Shown: positions 1 through 8,823, numbered from the stretch's first letter. The stretch is DNA of 35,589 nt from Deltaproteobacteria bacterium (GCA_016875095.1 VGSG01000043.1:1-35589), one strand, 5' to 3'. A program made the numbers and translations. The notes: a model not told the origin generated them from the letters alone.

Positions 1-293
1 CGCAGCGCGGAGGAGCCATTTCTCTCGAACCTTTTTGAGGGAAGCTGGCCATAACAACGAGTTACACAAAAACCATCCCGCGCGCTCCACGCGCCAACAG
101 GAGTACACAAAATGCGCGAAACTCTAGCTCCACGGCCCCCTCCCCAAAAACTTCTATCTTTCTACAAGCGCTGCCGGCGCTTGCACTCAATTCGTACCGG
201 CGGTACGACTTATCCATACAAACATATTGTGATTTGCACGGATTTCCTGTCTTACGACGAATTTCAGCCAGAGCCCAAGAATCTGACGGTTTC
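1..293. other. Gene-poor window edge with two inverted repeats
   Basis: No convincing gene is seen here; it lies downstream of the minus-strand operon that ends at 294. Two dyads sit close together. One has perfect 7-bp arms CAAGCGC (165-171) and GCGCTTG (177-183) around a 5-nt loop. The other is CGTACCG-G-CGGTACG (193-207). Read on the minus strand, a run of five T residues lies about 15-20 nt beyond the first hairpin, so a weak operon terminator is possible. An operator role for the second dyad is equally possible. A plus-strand open frame from 112 to 402 has no protein-like character. Confidence 0.4.
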
Positions 294-614
294 TCAGAAA
301 ATCCTGAGCAGGATAGGCTCTGAACTGGCCGTTACTTCGTACGAGCGAAGGCTGGGTTCGCCACTGTACATTTCCTTGAAGAGTCCGATAAGCCTTTCGT
401 AATCGCCGCTCTTTTCATAAGCCTCAACATCCGCGCGCGTATCCCACGCGGTAATGGAGATCGCCTCGTCGGGATTATCGAGGCGTTCCAGCAGGTGAAC
501 AAACCGTATGCCCTTGTGGCTTTTGTGCGCCGGAATCACCTCACGATTGTACAGATCCCGCAGTTCATCCATTCTCCTTGGCTGAACCTTGAAGAAGGTC
601 ATACGAACATACAT
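294..614 (-). CDS. Small ABM-like dimeric alpha/beta-barrel protein
   Basis: This 106-residue protein looks like a ferredoxin-like dimeric alpha/beta-barrel protein of the antibiotic-biosynthesis-monooxygenase (ABM) type. It has an N-terminal strand (MYVRMTFFKV), a helix-rich middle with a DNPDEAISITAWDT segment, then a helix and a final strand. Members of this fold act as cofactor-free monooxygenases, isomerases or binding proteins, so the reaction cannot be read from sequence. It is the last gene of the operon, 99 bp after the two-domain barrel protein. An AAGGAG lies about 10 nt before ATG 614. In an anaerobe, a ligand-binding or isomerase role is more likely than oxygenation; that is inference. 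Confidence 0.75.
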   Translation of the reverse strand: MYVRMTFFKVQPRRMDELRDLYNREVIPAHKSHKGIRFVHLLERLDNPDEAISITAWDTRADVEAYEKSGDYERLIGLFKEMYSGEPSLRSYEVTASSEPILLRIF

Positions 615-713
615 CGCGATCTCCTTTCCAACGGGGGGATTCGGGTGGGCGCCCGATCAAGCCTTCACGTGCCCGTCAACTCGTCAAGAGTGGTGGCGTG
701 CCCCGAAGTCCGT

Positions 714-1373
714 CTAGAAGCCTTTCATCATCTCACCCAGGAGCGCAGGCACTTCGATCCTGCCGGTTGGAGCGAGGATGCGGCTGCTGTAATCCGTCGC
801 GAACGTCCTGTTCAGCTTCCGAACGAGCCGCCTGAAGAGCGAGGTATCCACGGCCTTGGCAATGTCCTCGAGATTACGGGCTGTGCACTCGGCCAGGAGT
901 TTCGGCCCTTCCCCGATGACGAGCCTCCAGGCCCCGGTAACGGGGACACGGAGCTCTTTCATGCCAGGTATGCATTCTTCCTTTACGAAACGATAGTGAT
1001 CTTCTTCGACCCCCGGCGCCACATTGTAGTGCTGGTTGAATTTCCATGCTCCCATCTGGATCTTATACGGCCCTTCAGTGACACGTCCGCTCTGAACCCA
1101 GAGCCTACTTCCGTAATTGCTAACCAAGGTGAGTAGTTTATTTGAGATCAGCCTGTATTCTTCGGTTGACAGAATTTTGCGCAGGTAATCCTGCTCCTCT
1201 ATGGTCGCCACGGCTATGATTTGCGGCCCCCGGCCTACTATCACATAGTAACCACCGAGGAGTTTCAGGCCCATCTTTGCTAGCGCCGGATTGTACTCGT
1301 TCATGACGAATTCCGAGTACTGATCCAGCTTGCTCGGAATCACATCCCAGCATTGGGTGAAAAGAATGGTCAT
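714..1373 (-). CDS. Tandem dimeric alpha/beta-barrel (NIPSNAP-like) protein
   Basis: This 219-residue protein appears to hold two ferredoxin-like alpha/beta units in one chain. The first runs from about residue 1 to 105, starting with strand TILFTQCWDVIP. The second covers about 108-210, starting with YKIQMGAWKF. The two halves have the same strand-helix-strand order, as in NIPSNAP/ABM-like proteins that otherwise dimerise. No catalytic residue can be named. ATG 1373 has a GGAGG about 6 nt upstream and lies 22 bp after the stop of the ATP-binding kinase subunit, so the genes are almost certainly co-transcribed. It may bind or isomerise the pathway intermediate, which is inferred from context only. 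Confidence 0.72.
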   Translation of the reverse strand: MTILFTQCWDVIPSKLDQYSEFVMNEYNPALAKMGLKLLGGYYVIVGRGPQIIAVATIEEQDYLRKILSTEEYRLISNKLLTLVSNYGSRLWVQSGRVTEGPYKIQMGAWKFNQHYNVAPGVEEDHYRFVKEECIPGMKELRVPVTGAWRLVIGEGPKLLAECTARNLEDIAKAVDTSLFRRLVRKLNRTFATDYSSRILAPTGRIEVPALLGEMMKGF

Positions 1374-1395
1374 GGGCGCCTCCGGGGTTTCTCCA

Positions 1396-2421
1396 TCACA
1401 TCTTGAATACGCGTGACATGAGTTCCGCCAGGTACTCGGATTCGTTCTCTTTTTTCTTCATGTACTTCGCTGGACGGGTTTGCACCCAAAAGACGTTTTC
1501 GGGGAATGAGATGTCACTGTCGATGACCCACTCCATATCCTGTGGAACTTTGAAGTGAGCCTCCACGTCCTTGGCTACTCTGACGATCTCCCTCAGTTCA
1601 AGCTCGTCCAGGCACGGGACGCATCGCTTTTCATGCGGGACTTCGGAGAAGCATATGCCCCCAGGGTGATAACAGACCATCTTGGTTTTGTCCCCAAGCA
1701 CGCACTCGTACTCCTCCTGCTCTTTGTCCACGATGAACTGATCAGGCGTAATCTCACCGCTGACTACGCTCTCGCCCAGGCCCCAATTGCCTTCGACCAC
1801 AATCTTGGAAGTGTCGCCGATGGTGGGCAGCACCGTGAGACAGACGCCCGCGCATTTGGCATTGACCATTTTCAGAACAGCCACGCCTATGGGCGCCTTT
1901 TCCATCTCCATGCCCTGTTCAAGCCGAAAAGCGATTGCCCGTGTCGTGAACGCGCTTCCCCAGACGCGGATGACCTTCCTGGTCACCTCGCGTCGCCCCA
2001 CAACGTTGAGATAAGTCTCCATCTGCCCGGGCATGCTCACCGCGCCGCTGGACCGCACGGCCACCGACACATCTTCCATGTCCAAGCGTTTGCACAGGTC
2101 TGTATAATGATCCTGCAGCTCTTCCCGCATAGCCTTCGGCATCTCTTTGGACTCGATGATCTCGCGGATCTGGCGACCGGCCTGAACCTGGAATTCCACC
2201 TTGTCCAGAAGGCCCCTGTTTTCGCTCACGTATCGTCGGATCTGCTCTCCCGCGCCGCTCTCGGACATAAATCGCTCATATCCGTTCACCGAGACGGCAA
2301 ATCCCGGAGGCACCCTGAGGCCAAGTCGTGACATCTCGCCGAGGTTCGCACACTTCTTCCCAACCAAATCGTTGTCCGCGGTGGAGAGCTCTTCGAACCA
2401 GTAGATCCATTTCTCGGACAT
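1396..2421 (-). CDS. ATP-binding subunit of a PEP-synthase/phenylphosphate-synthase-like kinase
   Basis: This 341-residue protein is the isolated N-terminal ATP-grasp domain of the PEP synthase/PPDK family. Visible motifs are GKKCANLGEM (residues 21-30), VRSSGAVSMPGQMETY (122-137), GNWGLGESVVSGEITPDQF (211-229), and a C-terminal DMEWVIDSD followed by VQTRP. In this family the domain uses ATP to phosphorylate a histidine on the partner domain, releasing AMP and phosphate. A separate ATP subunit beside a separate His subunit is the arrangement of phenylphosphate synthase (PpsB with PpsA) in anaerobic phenol degradation, rather than single-chain PpsA of gluconeogenesis. The ATG at 2421 was chosen over one at 2475 because the family motif starts just after it and an AAAGGG precedes it. 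The true substrate is unknown. Confidence 0.85.
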   Translation of the reverse strand: MSEKWIYWFEELSTADNDLVGKKCANLGEMSRLGLRVPPGFAVSVNGYERFMSESGAGEQIRRYVSENRGLLDKVEFQVQAGRQIREIIESKEMPKAMREELQDHYTDLCKRLDMEDVSVAVRSSGAVSMPGQMETYLNVVGRREVTRKVIRVWGSAFTTRAIAFRLEQGMEMEKAPIGVAVLKMVNAKCAGVCLTVLPTIGDTSKIVVEGNWGLGESVVSGEITPDQFIVDKEQEEYECVLGDKTKMVCYHPGGICFSEVPHEKRCVPCLDELELREIVRVAKDVEAHFKVPQDMEWVIDSDISFPENVFWVQTRPAKYMKKKENESEYLAELMSRVFKM

Positions 2422-2508
2422 ACCCGGCCGCCCTTTCCACGTCGAGAGCAGGCAAACGGTCGACGGTCGGCCCATTCGACCGTCATGCCCGCTCCGGCAA
2501 CGGCGTCG

Positions 2509-4191
2509 CTACTTGTCCATGATGTAAACGGCGCCCAGGTTTGCATCCACCTTGATTCGTTGACCCGATCTGATCTTCCCGGTGCCTTCAAACACGTTCA
2601 TGACCACCGGAATGCCATACTCTCGCCCGACAATCGCCGCGTGGGAGAGACTCGCTCCCCTGTCCACCACCACCCCTTTGATCATGGAGAAGACCGGCGT
2701 CCAGCTCGGGGATGTGCTCGCAGCCACGAGAATGTCCCCTTCCTTGACCAAGTGCAGCTCATCTTCATTCATGATTACCCGAGCAGGTCCTTCCGCCACA
2801 CCCGGGGAACCGCATGTGCCGTACAGGTCCGCCTTCAGCTCAGGACGCACCTGCGGCATGGCGCCAACCACGACTTTCAGGGCAATCGGGTCGTTGGATT
2901 TGACCAACACGGCCATTGCTTGATCCAGGTCGAATCCCGGCGCCAGCACAGCGGGTGGGTTGGGCGTCTTTTGCCATTCTTGCCACTCGGCTTTCCTCCT
3001 CGCCACGATGTAGCGCAGATCGAACTGATCCGGATTAATGCCGGCGCGACGCACCTCGTCCGGGATCAGGAAGAACATGTCCTCGGGATCGTCCAGGGCG
3101 CCCAATTTGACGAAGCGCCGCCCCAGCCCGAGAGCGCTCCTTCTCATCATCGCGTGGGTATACAGATCAAGATAATGGTCATGCTCCTCGCTGAAGATCC
3201 CACTTTTTTGGGCCAGCCCCATCAACTGCTGGAACCACCCCCGCTGCTCGGTAGGCACCTTGCTCATAAGCTCCTTTTCCGCTTCCTGTCGCTCCTTCGC
3301 GATTCGTTTACGCTCCTCATCCAGATTGAAGCCGCCACCTTTGGCAACAAATTGTTTGACCATGCCCAAAGCGGGAGCAGGATCCTCCACCCACGTAGGC
3401 AAGTTCATTTCGGACATCCGCTGCATACGCCAGCCGTCTTCATTCATGAACGCCATGAAATCGCTCATGAACTCCCGGCCCTTGTCCGTTTTCTCCAACT
3501 CCTGACGGATCTCCGGTGGGTCGGTCTTTGAGATGGTATTTGCCAGATCGTCCTTCACCGCGCGCTGCGCAAACTCCCAAAGGCGCCGGTCCACCTGAAA
3601 GACCTTGTTGTCAAAACCGGAAACCACCCTATGAAAGGTGGGTGAGGTGTCGTCAATCCCGGCCAAGTCACGACACATGTTTTCGAAGAGGATATAAGCC
3701 GTATACGTCCCGTACATCATATACATGTGAATCTCCCACATGCGTCGGCACGTATCGATGGTTTCCTCGAAATTGTCCAGCAGCTCAATATTGCTGGCCT
3801 TGTCGAGGTCCAGCGCCTTGAGCGCGCCGTAACGCGAGAGGATCTCTTTCACAAAGCCCCCCCACAGCCCCTCATAGTCCTGAATGAAGGGAAGGATGGC
3901 CTTGCGGAACTCCCCTTCCCTGCGCTGCTTCTCCTCCTCGCTGGTGACCAAGAGCAGCGTCAGGTACCCTCCCCCGTTCATGAAACGCCAATCCCATCCT
4001 TTAACCGTGGGCAAGCTCAATTTCTCCGCGCCCCATTGCATCCCGTGCCGGCAGAAGTTGATCCAGAACCAACCGAACATGGGTGTCCAGGGAGGCACTG
4101 AATGCGTGCCGTCAAGAAACCAGGCGGGTGATTGGGCCAAATCCCGCTCAGGGTCAAACTCCAGTCCTGGGACCACATCGTATACTTTCAT
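2509..4191 (-). CDS. Phosphohistidine/substrate subunit of a phenylphosphate-synthase-like kinase
   Basis: This 560-residue protein ends in the swivelling phosphohistidine domain of PEP-utilising enzymes. It has ILVAASTSPSWTP, then GASLSHAAIVGREYGIPVV, where His517 is the predicted phosphorylated residue. The first roughly 430 residues are not a PEP-synthase barrel. They are Trp-rich near the start (PAWFLDGTHSVPPWTP, FGWFWINF) and resemble the substrate-binding part of the phenylphosphate synthase alpha subunit. With the next gene it should transfer phosphate from ATP through His517 to a hydroxyl or enol substrate. GGAGGAAACC directly precedes ATG 4191. The gap to the ATP subunit is 87 bp. 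The third, CBS-domain PpsC subunit of the phenol system is not present nearby. Phenol as substrate is possible but unproven. Confidence 0.82.
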   Translation of the reverse strand: MKVYDVVPGLEFDPERDLAQSPAWFLDGTHSVPPWTPMFGWFWINFCRHGMQWGAEKLSLPTVKGWDWRFMNGGGYLTLLLVTSEEEKQRREGEFRKAILPFIQDYEGLWGGFVKEILSRYGALKALDLDKASNIELLDNFEETIDTCRRMWEIHMYMMYGTYTAYILFENMCRDLAGIDDTSPTFHRVVSGFDNKVFQVDRRLWEFAQRAVKDDLANTISKTDPPEIRQELEKTDKGREFMSDFMAFMNEDGWRMQRMSEMNLPTWVEDPAPALGMVKQFVAKGGGFNLDEERKRIAKERQEAEKELMSKVPTEQRGWFQQLMGLAQKSGIFSEEHDHYLDLYTHAMMRRSALGLGRRFVKLGALDDPEDMFFLIPDEVRRAGINPDQFDLRYIVARRKAEWQEWQKTPNPPAVLAPGFDLDQAMAVLVKSNDPIALKVVVGAMPQVRPELKADLYGTCGSPGVAEGPARVIMNEDELHLVKEGDILVAASTSPSWTPVFSMIKGVVVDRGASLSHAAIVGREYGIPVVMNVFEGTGKIRSGQRIKVDANLGAVYIMDK

Positions 4192-4439
4192 GGTTTCCTC
4201 CGCCCTCGCATTTGGTGGAAAGATGGTTGAAAAGGCAGCCTGAGAAGTACCCTATTTGTATAGTGGTCTCAGGTCGAAAGCCGCGTGATCGGAGCAGCGG
4301 AGCAGTCTCAGGAAGGAATCGCCGCGTGCGCGTGCGCAAAGTGCGGAAATGAGCCGCCGGAGTCCGGCCGGGGGCTCTCACGGGAAAAGCAGAACGAGAT
4401 TTCGCCGCTTTCGACTTGGTGTGCGACGTTAAGACTAAT
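4192..4439. other. Intercistronic gap with nested inverted repeats
   Basis: This is the longest gap in the operon and holds no credible gene. CCTGAGA (4239-4245) pairs perfectly with TCTCAGG (4267-4273), and TCTCAGG recurs at 4306-4312. Further along, outer arms GAGCC (4351-4355) and GGCTC (4373-4377) enclose GCCGGA-G-TCCGGC (4356-4368). The structures could stabilise or attenuate the transcript between the dehydrogenase and the kinase genes, or mark an internal promoter region. I see no strong -35/-10 pair. Confidence 0.35.
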
Positions 4440-5195
4440 TCAGTGCATCGCCCTCCCTCCATCCACCAAGATGGTTTGACCCGTAATAAAGTCACTCTCG
4501 TCCGATGCCAGGAAGGCTACCACGCCCACCAGGTCCTCGGGTTTCTGCAATCGTTTGAGCGGAGTGCGGCTCGTGTCGTATTTCTCCACGTCGGCCACAG
4601 TGCGGCTGGCTTCCGTGTCGGTGAATCCGGGCGCGACCGCATTCACGCAAATCCCGTATGGTCCGAGCTCTATCGCGAGCGCTCTCGTCAAACCGATGAC
4701 TCCCCCTTTGGAAGCAACATAGTGCGCGAAGCCGTGCGAGCCCGTGAAAAAGACCTCCGAAGCCAGATTGACAATCTTTCCTTTCCCTTGGGCCTTCATG
4801 AAGGGAAATACCGCTCTGGCGCACAACCACGGGCCTTTTACATTCACACTCATCATTCGGTCCCATTCTTCGGCGGTTATCTCGGTGAAGGCCTTCCGTT
4901 TCACGCCGTAATAGAAGGCCGCGTTGTTCACCAGCACGTCCACGCGACCGAATGCGCCGAACACCTCCTGCGCCATCCCGCTGACCTGAGCTTCATCCGA
5001 GACGTCAACCTGACTCAAAAAAGCCTCCCGGCCCAGTTTCCGCACCAGCTTGGCGGTCTGCTCGAGGCCCTCCATGTCGGCGCGTGTCACGGCGACAATG
5101 TGAGCTCCTTCTTCAGCCAGTTTCACGCAGAACGACCGTCCGAGCCCTTTGCCCGCGCCCGTCACCAGAGCCACTCGACCTTCGAGTCGAGGCAT
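4440..5195 (-). CDS. Short-chain dehydrogenase/reductase (FabG-like)
   Basis: This 251-residue protein is a classical SDR. The cofactor motif TGAGKGLG is at residues 12-19 and NNA at 90-92. The catalytic set is Asn118, Ser146, Tyr159 and Lys163 (YVASK), followed by the usual PG motif (VAPGFTDT) and the C-terminal GQTILVDGG. It should oxidise a secondary alcohol or reduce a keto group with NAD(H) or NADP(H); the substrate is not evident. Residues after the second strand (TRAD) do not give a clear cofactor preference. GGGAGG precedes ATG 5195, which lies only 14 bp after the stop of the upstream FAD oxidoreductase, so the two are translated from one message. A housekeeping fatty-acid role is unlikely in this context. 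Confidence 0.9.
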   Translation of the reverse strand: MPRLEGRVALVTGAGKGLGRSFCVKLAEEGAHIVAVTRADMEGLEQTAKLVRKLGREAFLSQVDVSDEAQVSGMAQEVFGAFGRVDVLVNNAAFYYGVKRKAFTEITAEEWDRMMSVNVKGPWLCARAVFPFMKAQGKGKIVNLASEVFFTGSHGFAHYVASKGGVIGLTRALAIELGPYGICVNAVAPGFTDTEASRTVADVEKYDTSRTPLKRLQKPEDLVGVVAFLASDESDFITGQTILVDGGRAMH

Positions 5196-5209
5196 TCAAA
5201 CCTCCCGGA

Positions 5210-6874
5210 TCAGTACGGTCTCCCCTTTTGTTCCCAGATTTTGGGAAGCCCATAGTCTTCCGCAATCGTCTTGAAGCAGTTGTATCCACTCCCTCGTCCG
5301 ATTCCCGGGCCCGAGTGCGCGGCCGCGGAGCAGAGATAGAGATTCTTCACCGGCATACGGTAGAACGCCAATTCCGGAAAAGGTCTCATGCGACCCATCT
5401 GCGAAGCGATCATGTCCTCGCCGGTCCAACCTCCCTGAGGCATGTTGATGTTGCGCATCTTCACGTCCATCGGAGTAGTGATGTGCGCGGCAATGAGGTT
5501 GTCCGGAGTCATGTTCGGAGCGTACCAGGACCATTGCTCCCGCACGATCTCCACAATCTCCTTCTTCATGCGGAGCCATTCCCCGTCGCTGAAGAAGCGA
5601 TACGGCGCAGTGAACTGCTCGATGAGGATGGTGTGCTTGTCTCCCGGGGCGCGGGTCCTGTCCCAAATGCTGTCCGGGGCCACAATACAGACGAGCTTCT
5701 CCGGGATACCTTTTACGAAAAGCTCGGCCTGGTGACGAGTTGCAAAGTAATCGGCATCTTTCGGGCCCCAGTTCAGCCTGGGACACATGCCGATTTCCGG
5801 GTTATCCTTGGCCGCCGTGTACGCAGGGAGCTCATGGAGCGCAAAGTTGCCCCAGAAAAGCTGCGCCCGATCCTTGAGAGTATTCTTGGCCCGATGAGCG
5901 ATCTTCGGATCAACGTGCTCTTCGCCGATGAGCTGGAGGACGGTTTGCGGCGTGTTAAGGTCGCTCACCACCACGCGCCGCGCCGCGATCTCCCGACCGT
6001 CTTCCAGTCTGACGCCCACTGCCTTGCCATTCTCAATGATGGCGCATTCCACCGGCGTCTCGACCACGAACTCGCCACCCATAGAACTGAAAGCCCGCTG
6101 GAGCGCATGAGTTATGGCGTGAGTGCCCCCGACCGATATGGATGCTGGTTCCCACGAGAGTATGAGGCCAAGCGTATGCAAGGTCTTGTAGATACCAATG
6201 CAATCATTAGGAAACACCCCGCTGGACGTCATGCAGGATCGCATGAAGAGCGTCCGAAGATAGTCGGTCTCAAAGAGGTCATACGCGACCTGCTGTGAAG
6301 TATAGAACTGATACTCAGGGGGGATGGGCGCTTCAGGATCGTTGATGAGCCGCTCAAAGGCGTCGGGAACGCCCCATGGAGTGGGCGGATTGTATCGCCA
6401 CTCATGAAACGCCGCCCGCCACTTCTTCCGGTACTTTTCCAGCAGATCATAGGCCACGTCCGCATCCCGCTTCGAGAATCGGGCAATCTGATCGACGGTC
6501 TTTTGCGCGTTGGTTTCGTCGAACTCCGCCCTTCCGGTGTTCGGGTCAACCACTTTCCACGCGGTGAATCCAAGAAAGCTCACGCCGTCGTCGTAAATCA
6601 TGCCTTCGCTGTGATCAGGATAGACGTACGCCAGGCCCTTCTCCCTTAGCTTGAAGTCGTCATACGCGGGATGCCCATAGAATCGAGTGAAATGCGCGCA
6701 CGGATTCTGAAGAAAACCCGGAAGCGGAAGCGCTTCGCCACATGCGCCGCCGCCCAGTTCGTGCTGTCTCTCAAAGACCACGGTCTGCATGCCCGCGTGC
6801 TGCAAGTAACAGGCAATAATCGTTCCCTGGTGACCGCCACCCACCACGATCGCGTCGTACGTCCTATCCGCCAT
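5210..6874 (-). CDS. CrtI/phytoene-desaturase-like FAD oxidoreductase (copy B)
   Basis: This 554-residue flavoprotein has an N-terminal dinucleotide-binding fold, GGGHQG at residues 12-17 in strand AIVVGGGHQG, then a FERQHELGGG segment typical of the amine-oxidase/phytoene-desaturase superfamily. The C-terminal FAD-contact segment reads LYLCSAAAHSGPGIGRGSGY. Family members desaturate, isomerise or saturate hydrophobic polyene or cyclic substrates. It is a paralogue of the protein encoded at 7198-8823, sharing the LPGFL..N segment after the FAD motif and the overall layout. AAGGAGG precedes ATG 6874. No signal peptide or obvious membrane helix is seen, so it should be cytoplasmic or peripheral. 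No carotenoid synthase gene is nearby, so carotenoid synthesis is not supported. Confidence 0.87.
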   Translation of the reverse strand: MADRTYDAIVVGGGHQGTIIACYLQHAGMQTVVFERQHELGGGACGEALPLPGFLQNPCAHFTRFYGHPAYDDFKLREKGLAYVYPDHSEGMIYDDGVSFLGFTAWKVVDPNTGRAEFDETNAQKTVDQIARFSKRDADVAYDLLEKYRKKWRAAFHEWRYNPPTPWGVPDAFERLINDPEAPIPPEYQFYTSQQVAYDLFETDYLRTLFMRSCMTSSGVFPNDCIGIYKTLHTLGLILSWEPASISVGGTHAITHALQRAFSSMGGEFVVETPVECAIIENGKAVGVRLEDGREIAARRVVVSDLNTPQTVLQLIGEEHVDPKIAHRAKNTLKDRAQLFWGNFALHELPAYTAAKDNPEIGMCPRLNWGPKDADYFATRHQAELFVKGIPEKLVCIVAPDSIWDRTRAPGDKHTILIEQFTAPYRFFSDGEWLRMKKEIVEIVREQWSWYAPNMTPDNLIAAHITTPMDVKMRNINMPQGGWTGEDMIASQMGRMRPFPELAFYRMPVKNLYLCSAAAHSGPGIGRGSGYNCFKTIAEDYGLPKIWEQKGRPY

Positions 6875-6926
6875 GGAGAGACCTCCTTGTTTGCAGCGGG
6901 GTGGCCCGGAATAATATCCGAGGCCT

Positions 6927-7187
6927 TTACCGAGATTCCGGATGGTCGAGCTTTGACCCGGCTATAAGCAACTTGAGCACATAGAAGAAATTAGCGGGTC
7001 GGAGAAAGAGCCGAGCGAATGTTCTGAGATCATCTCCTCCCACAGTGGCCTTGATCGACCAATGGACCGGTTCGGTTGCTTCTATGTTCAGCCTCATGGC
7101 GGGTCTGCCGCCATCCTCCACGGCGACGAGATCGGCGAAGTGAGCGACCATGACGGTCTTTCCCAGGCCGGTGGAGTTCACTTTCAT
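6927..7187 (-). CDS. Small unknown protein between the two FAD oxidoreductases
   Basis: This is an 86-residue protein that I do not recognise. It is Lys/Arg-balanced, starts MKVNSTGLGKTVMVAHFADL and ends with a hydrophobic helix-like stretch (FLRPANFFYVLKLLIAG). There is no cysteine cluster, signal peptide or known motif. It is likely real. AGGAGG lies about 6 nt before ATG 7187, that ATG is 10 bp after the stop of FAD oxidoreductase A, and its stop is 52 bp before the start of FAD oxidoreductase B. The hydrophobic tail might tether the flavoproteins to the membrane or act as a subunit, which is speculation. A longer frame starting at 7307 would overlap the upstream gene and was rejected. Confidence 0.65.
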   Translation of the reverse strand: MKVNSTGLGKTVMVAHFADLVAVEDGGRPAMRLNIEATEPVHWSIKATVGGDDLRTFARLFLRPANFFYVLKLLIAGSKLDHPESR

Positions 7188-7197
7188 CGATCGCCTC

Positions 7198-8823
7198 CTA
7201 CAACGTCCCTTTGGCCTTGGCCTTGCGCACGCAGTCCGGTTCAGGCCACCAACGCTCGATACCCAGATCCTCAGCGATCTTGTTAGCCGCGTTGTACCCG
7301 GGGCCAAAGGTGATCAGCCCACCGGGAAACGTGCTTGCGCCACATACGTAGAGTCTTTCAATCGGCGTCGCGTAGTGAGAGCAGTCTTCATTCGGCCGCA
7401 GGTAACCCATCTGAAGCGGATGGTACTGACCCTGCTTGTACGAGCCTTTCACCATGTCCGCGAACTTGTTCCCGATATCCAAAGGTGTGGTGATGTAGCG
7501 CCAGAGGATATTTTCGTCCGATACATTTGGGGCGTATTTTTTGAGCATCTCCACACAGCGATCGGCCTCGCGCTCTCGAATGCGGTACCAGCGTTCAGAC
7601 CCGCCCTCTTTGAGGTCATGCGGCGCGTGGAGCGAAATCAGAGCCGTGTGCTTGCCCGGAGGGGCTTGTTTCGGATCGTGGAGCGACGGGAAACAACAGT
7701 TGAACCCTCCCGGATAGAGTTCACCGCGGTGGATTGCTTCATAGTGGCGAATGAGGCTCTCCTCGGTCTCGTACCCCAGCACGATGATCAATGCGTTGTT
7801 CAGATCAGGATCAGACTTTGCCGCGTTAAATTGCGGCGCCCCGTCCAGGGCCAAATGCACGTGGAAGAGGCTCGTAATCTCCCATTTCCAATCATTGATC
7901 CTCGTGACAAAGCGCTCTTCCAGATTTTGCGCGCCGACCAATTGCAGAAATGTCTGATACGGATCCAGGCTGCTGGCCACGAACTTGTTCGCCTTGTACA
8001 GCGTGCCGTCTCCAAGCTCGACGCCGGCGGCTTTTCCGCCTTCAATGACGATCCGCTTCACCTTCACGGGAGATATGATCATACCGCCGTGTCTATAGAG
8101 CACTTTGGTAAACAAATGGGCCAGGTGGTGCGATCCGCCTTTCACCAGCCTGTAGTTCACCGCCCTGTTGACAAGCAGCGGCACAAGATAGCTCACTCCT
8201 TCCAAATCGTGATGGAGCCCCCACATGCAACTGAGATAAAGGAACAGACACCTGACCCGGTCATTCTCGAAGAGACCGTTGACGATGTCCAGTGGTGTCT
8301 TTTCCGTGATCTCGCTGATCTCGCGGCCCACGTCGGTGGCTTGCAACGTGACGAGCTGCTCGAATGCGGGCTTGGCAAGTTCATACGTGGCAGGTCCGAG
8401 GAAATCCTCCGTCAGGACCCGATAACGCTCCGCGATCCCCCGGTAAGTCTCGGCATCTTTCCTGGAGAAGCGGCCAATCGATTCGCAGGTTTTGTCCGTG
8501 TCCTGGAAAAGGCAGAGCGAGGAGCCGTCTTCAAACGGCATGGCCATGACCGGGGATGGAAACGCGAATTCCAGGTCATAGTCTTTGGTCAGGTAATCGT
8601 CGAAGTCTACGAGCGGCGGCGCATAATCCACCATAGGCATGTACACCGCGTGGGTATTATGGAGAAACCCGGGAAGAGTGACCTGCTCCGTCGCCAGCCC
8701 ACCACCTGCTTCGAAACGACGCTCCAGTACAAGAATTTTCAGTCCGGCCCTGGCAAGATAGGCTGCCACTGTCAGTCCATTAGGGCCGGCGCCGATGATG
8801 ATGCCGTCATATTCCTCAGTCAT
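7198..8823 (-). CDS. CrtI/phytoene-desaturase-like FAD oxidoreductase (copy A)
   Basis: This 541-residue protein is the first gene of the operon. GAGPNG (residues 11-16) follows strand YDGIIIGAG, and [15 protein letters not shown] completes the FAD-binding signature. The C-terminal segment [30 protein letters not shown] is the second FAD-contact region. The family (phytoene desaturase/isomerase, amine oxidase superfamily) acts on apolar alkenes or rings. AAGGAG lies about 8 nt before ATG 8823. It is divergent from the LysR gene, with the shared control region at 8824-9030. Two paralogous flavoproteins in one operon suggest consecutive hydride-transfer steps or a heterodimer; neither can be decided from sequence. 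Confidence 0.87.
   Translation of the reverse strand: MTEEYDGIIIGAGPNGLTVAAYLARAGLKILVLERRFEAGGGLATEQVTLPGFLHNTHAVYMPMVDYAPPLVDFDDYLTKDYDLEFAFPSPVMAMPFEDGSSLCLFQDTDKTCESIGRFSRKDAETYRGIAERYRVLTEDFLGPATYELAKPAFEQLVTLQATDVGREISEITEKTPLDIVNGLFENDRVRCLFLYLSCMWGLHHDLEGVSYLVPLLVNRAVNYRLVKGGSHHLAHLFTKVLYRHGGMIISPVKVKRIVIEGGKAAGVELGDGTLYKANKFVASSLDPYQTFLQLVGAQNLEERFVTRINDWKWEITSLFHVHLALDGAPQFNAAKSDPDLNNALIIVLGYETEESLIRHYEAIHRGELYPGGFNCCFPSLHDPKQAPPGKHTALISLHAPHDLKEGGSERWYRIREREADRCVEMLKKYAPNVSDENILWRYITTPLDIGNKFADMVKGSYKQGQYHPLQMGYLRPNEDCSHYATPIERLYVCGASTFPGGLITFGPGYNAANKIAEDLGIERWWPEPDCVRKAKAKGTL

Noticed and set aside
112-402. Plus-strand 96-codon open frame at the left edge
   Set aside because: No Shine-Dalgarno, no protein-like pattern, and it overlaps the 3' end of the ABM-like gene on the other strand.
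5210-8823. Carotenoid biosynthesis cluster based on CrtI-like proteins
   Set aside because: No phytoene synthase, prenyltransferase or cyclase gene is present; the neighbours point to a different pathway.
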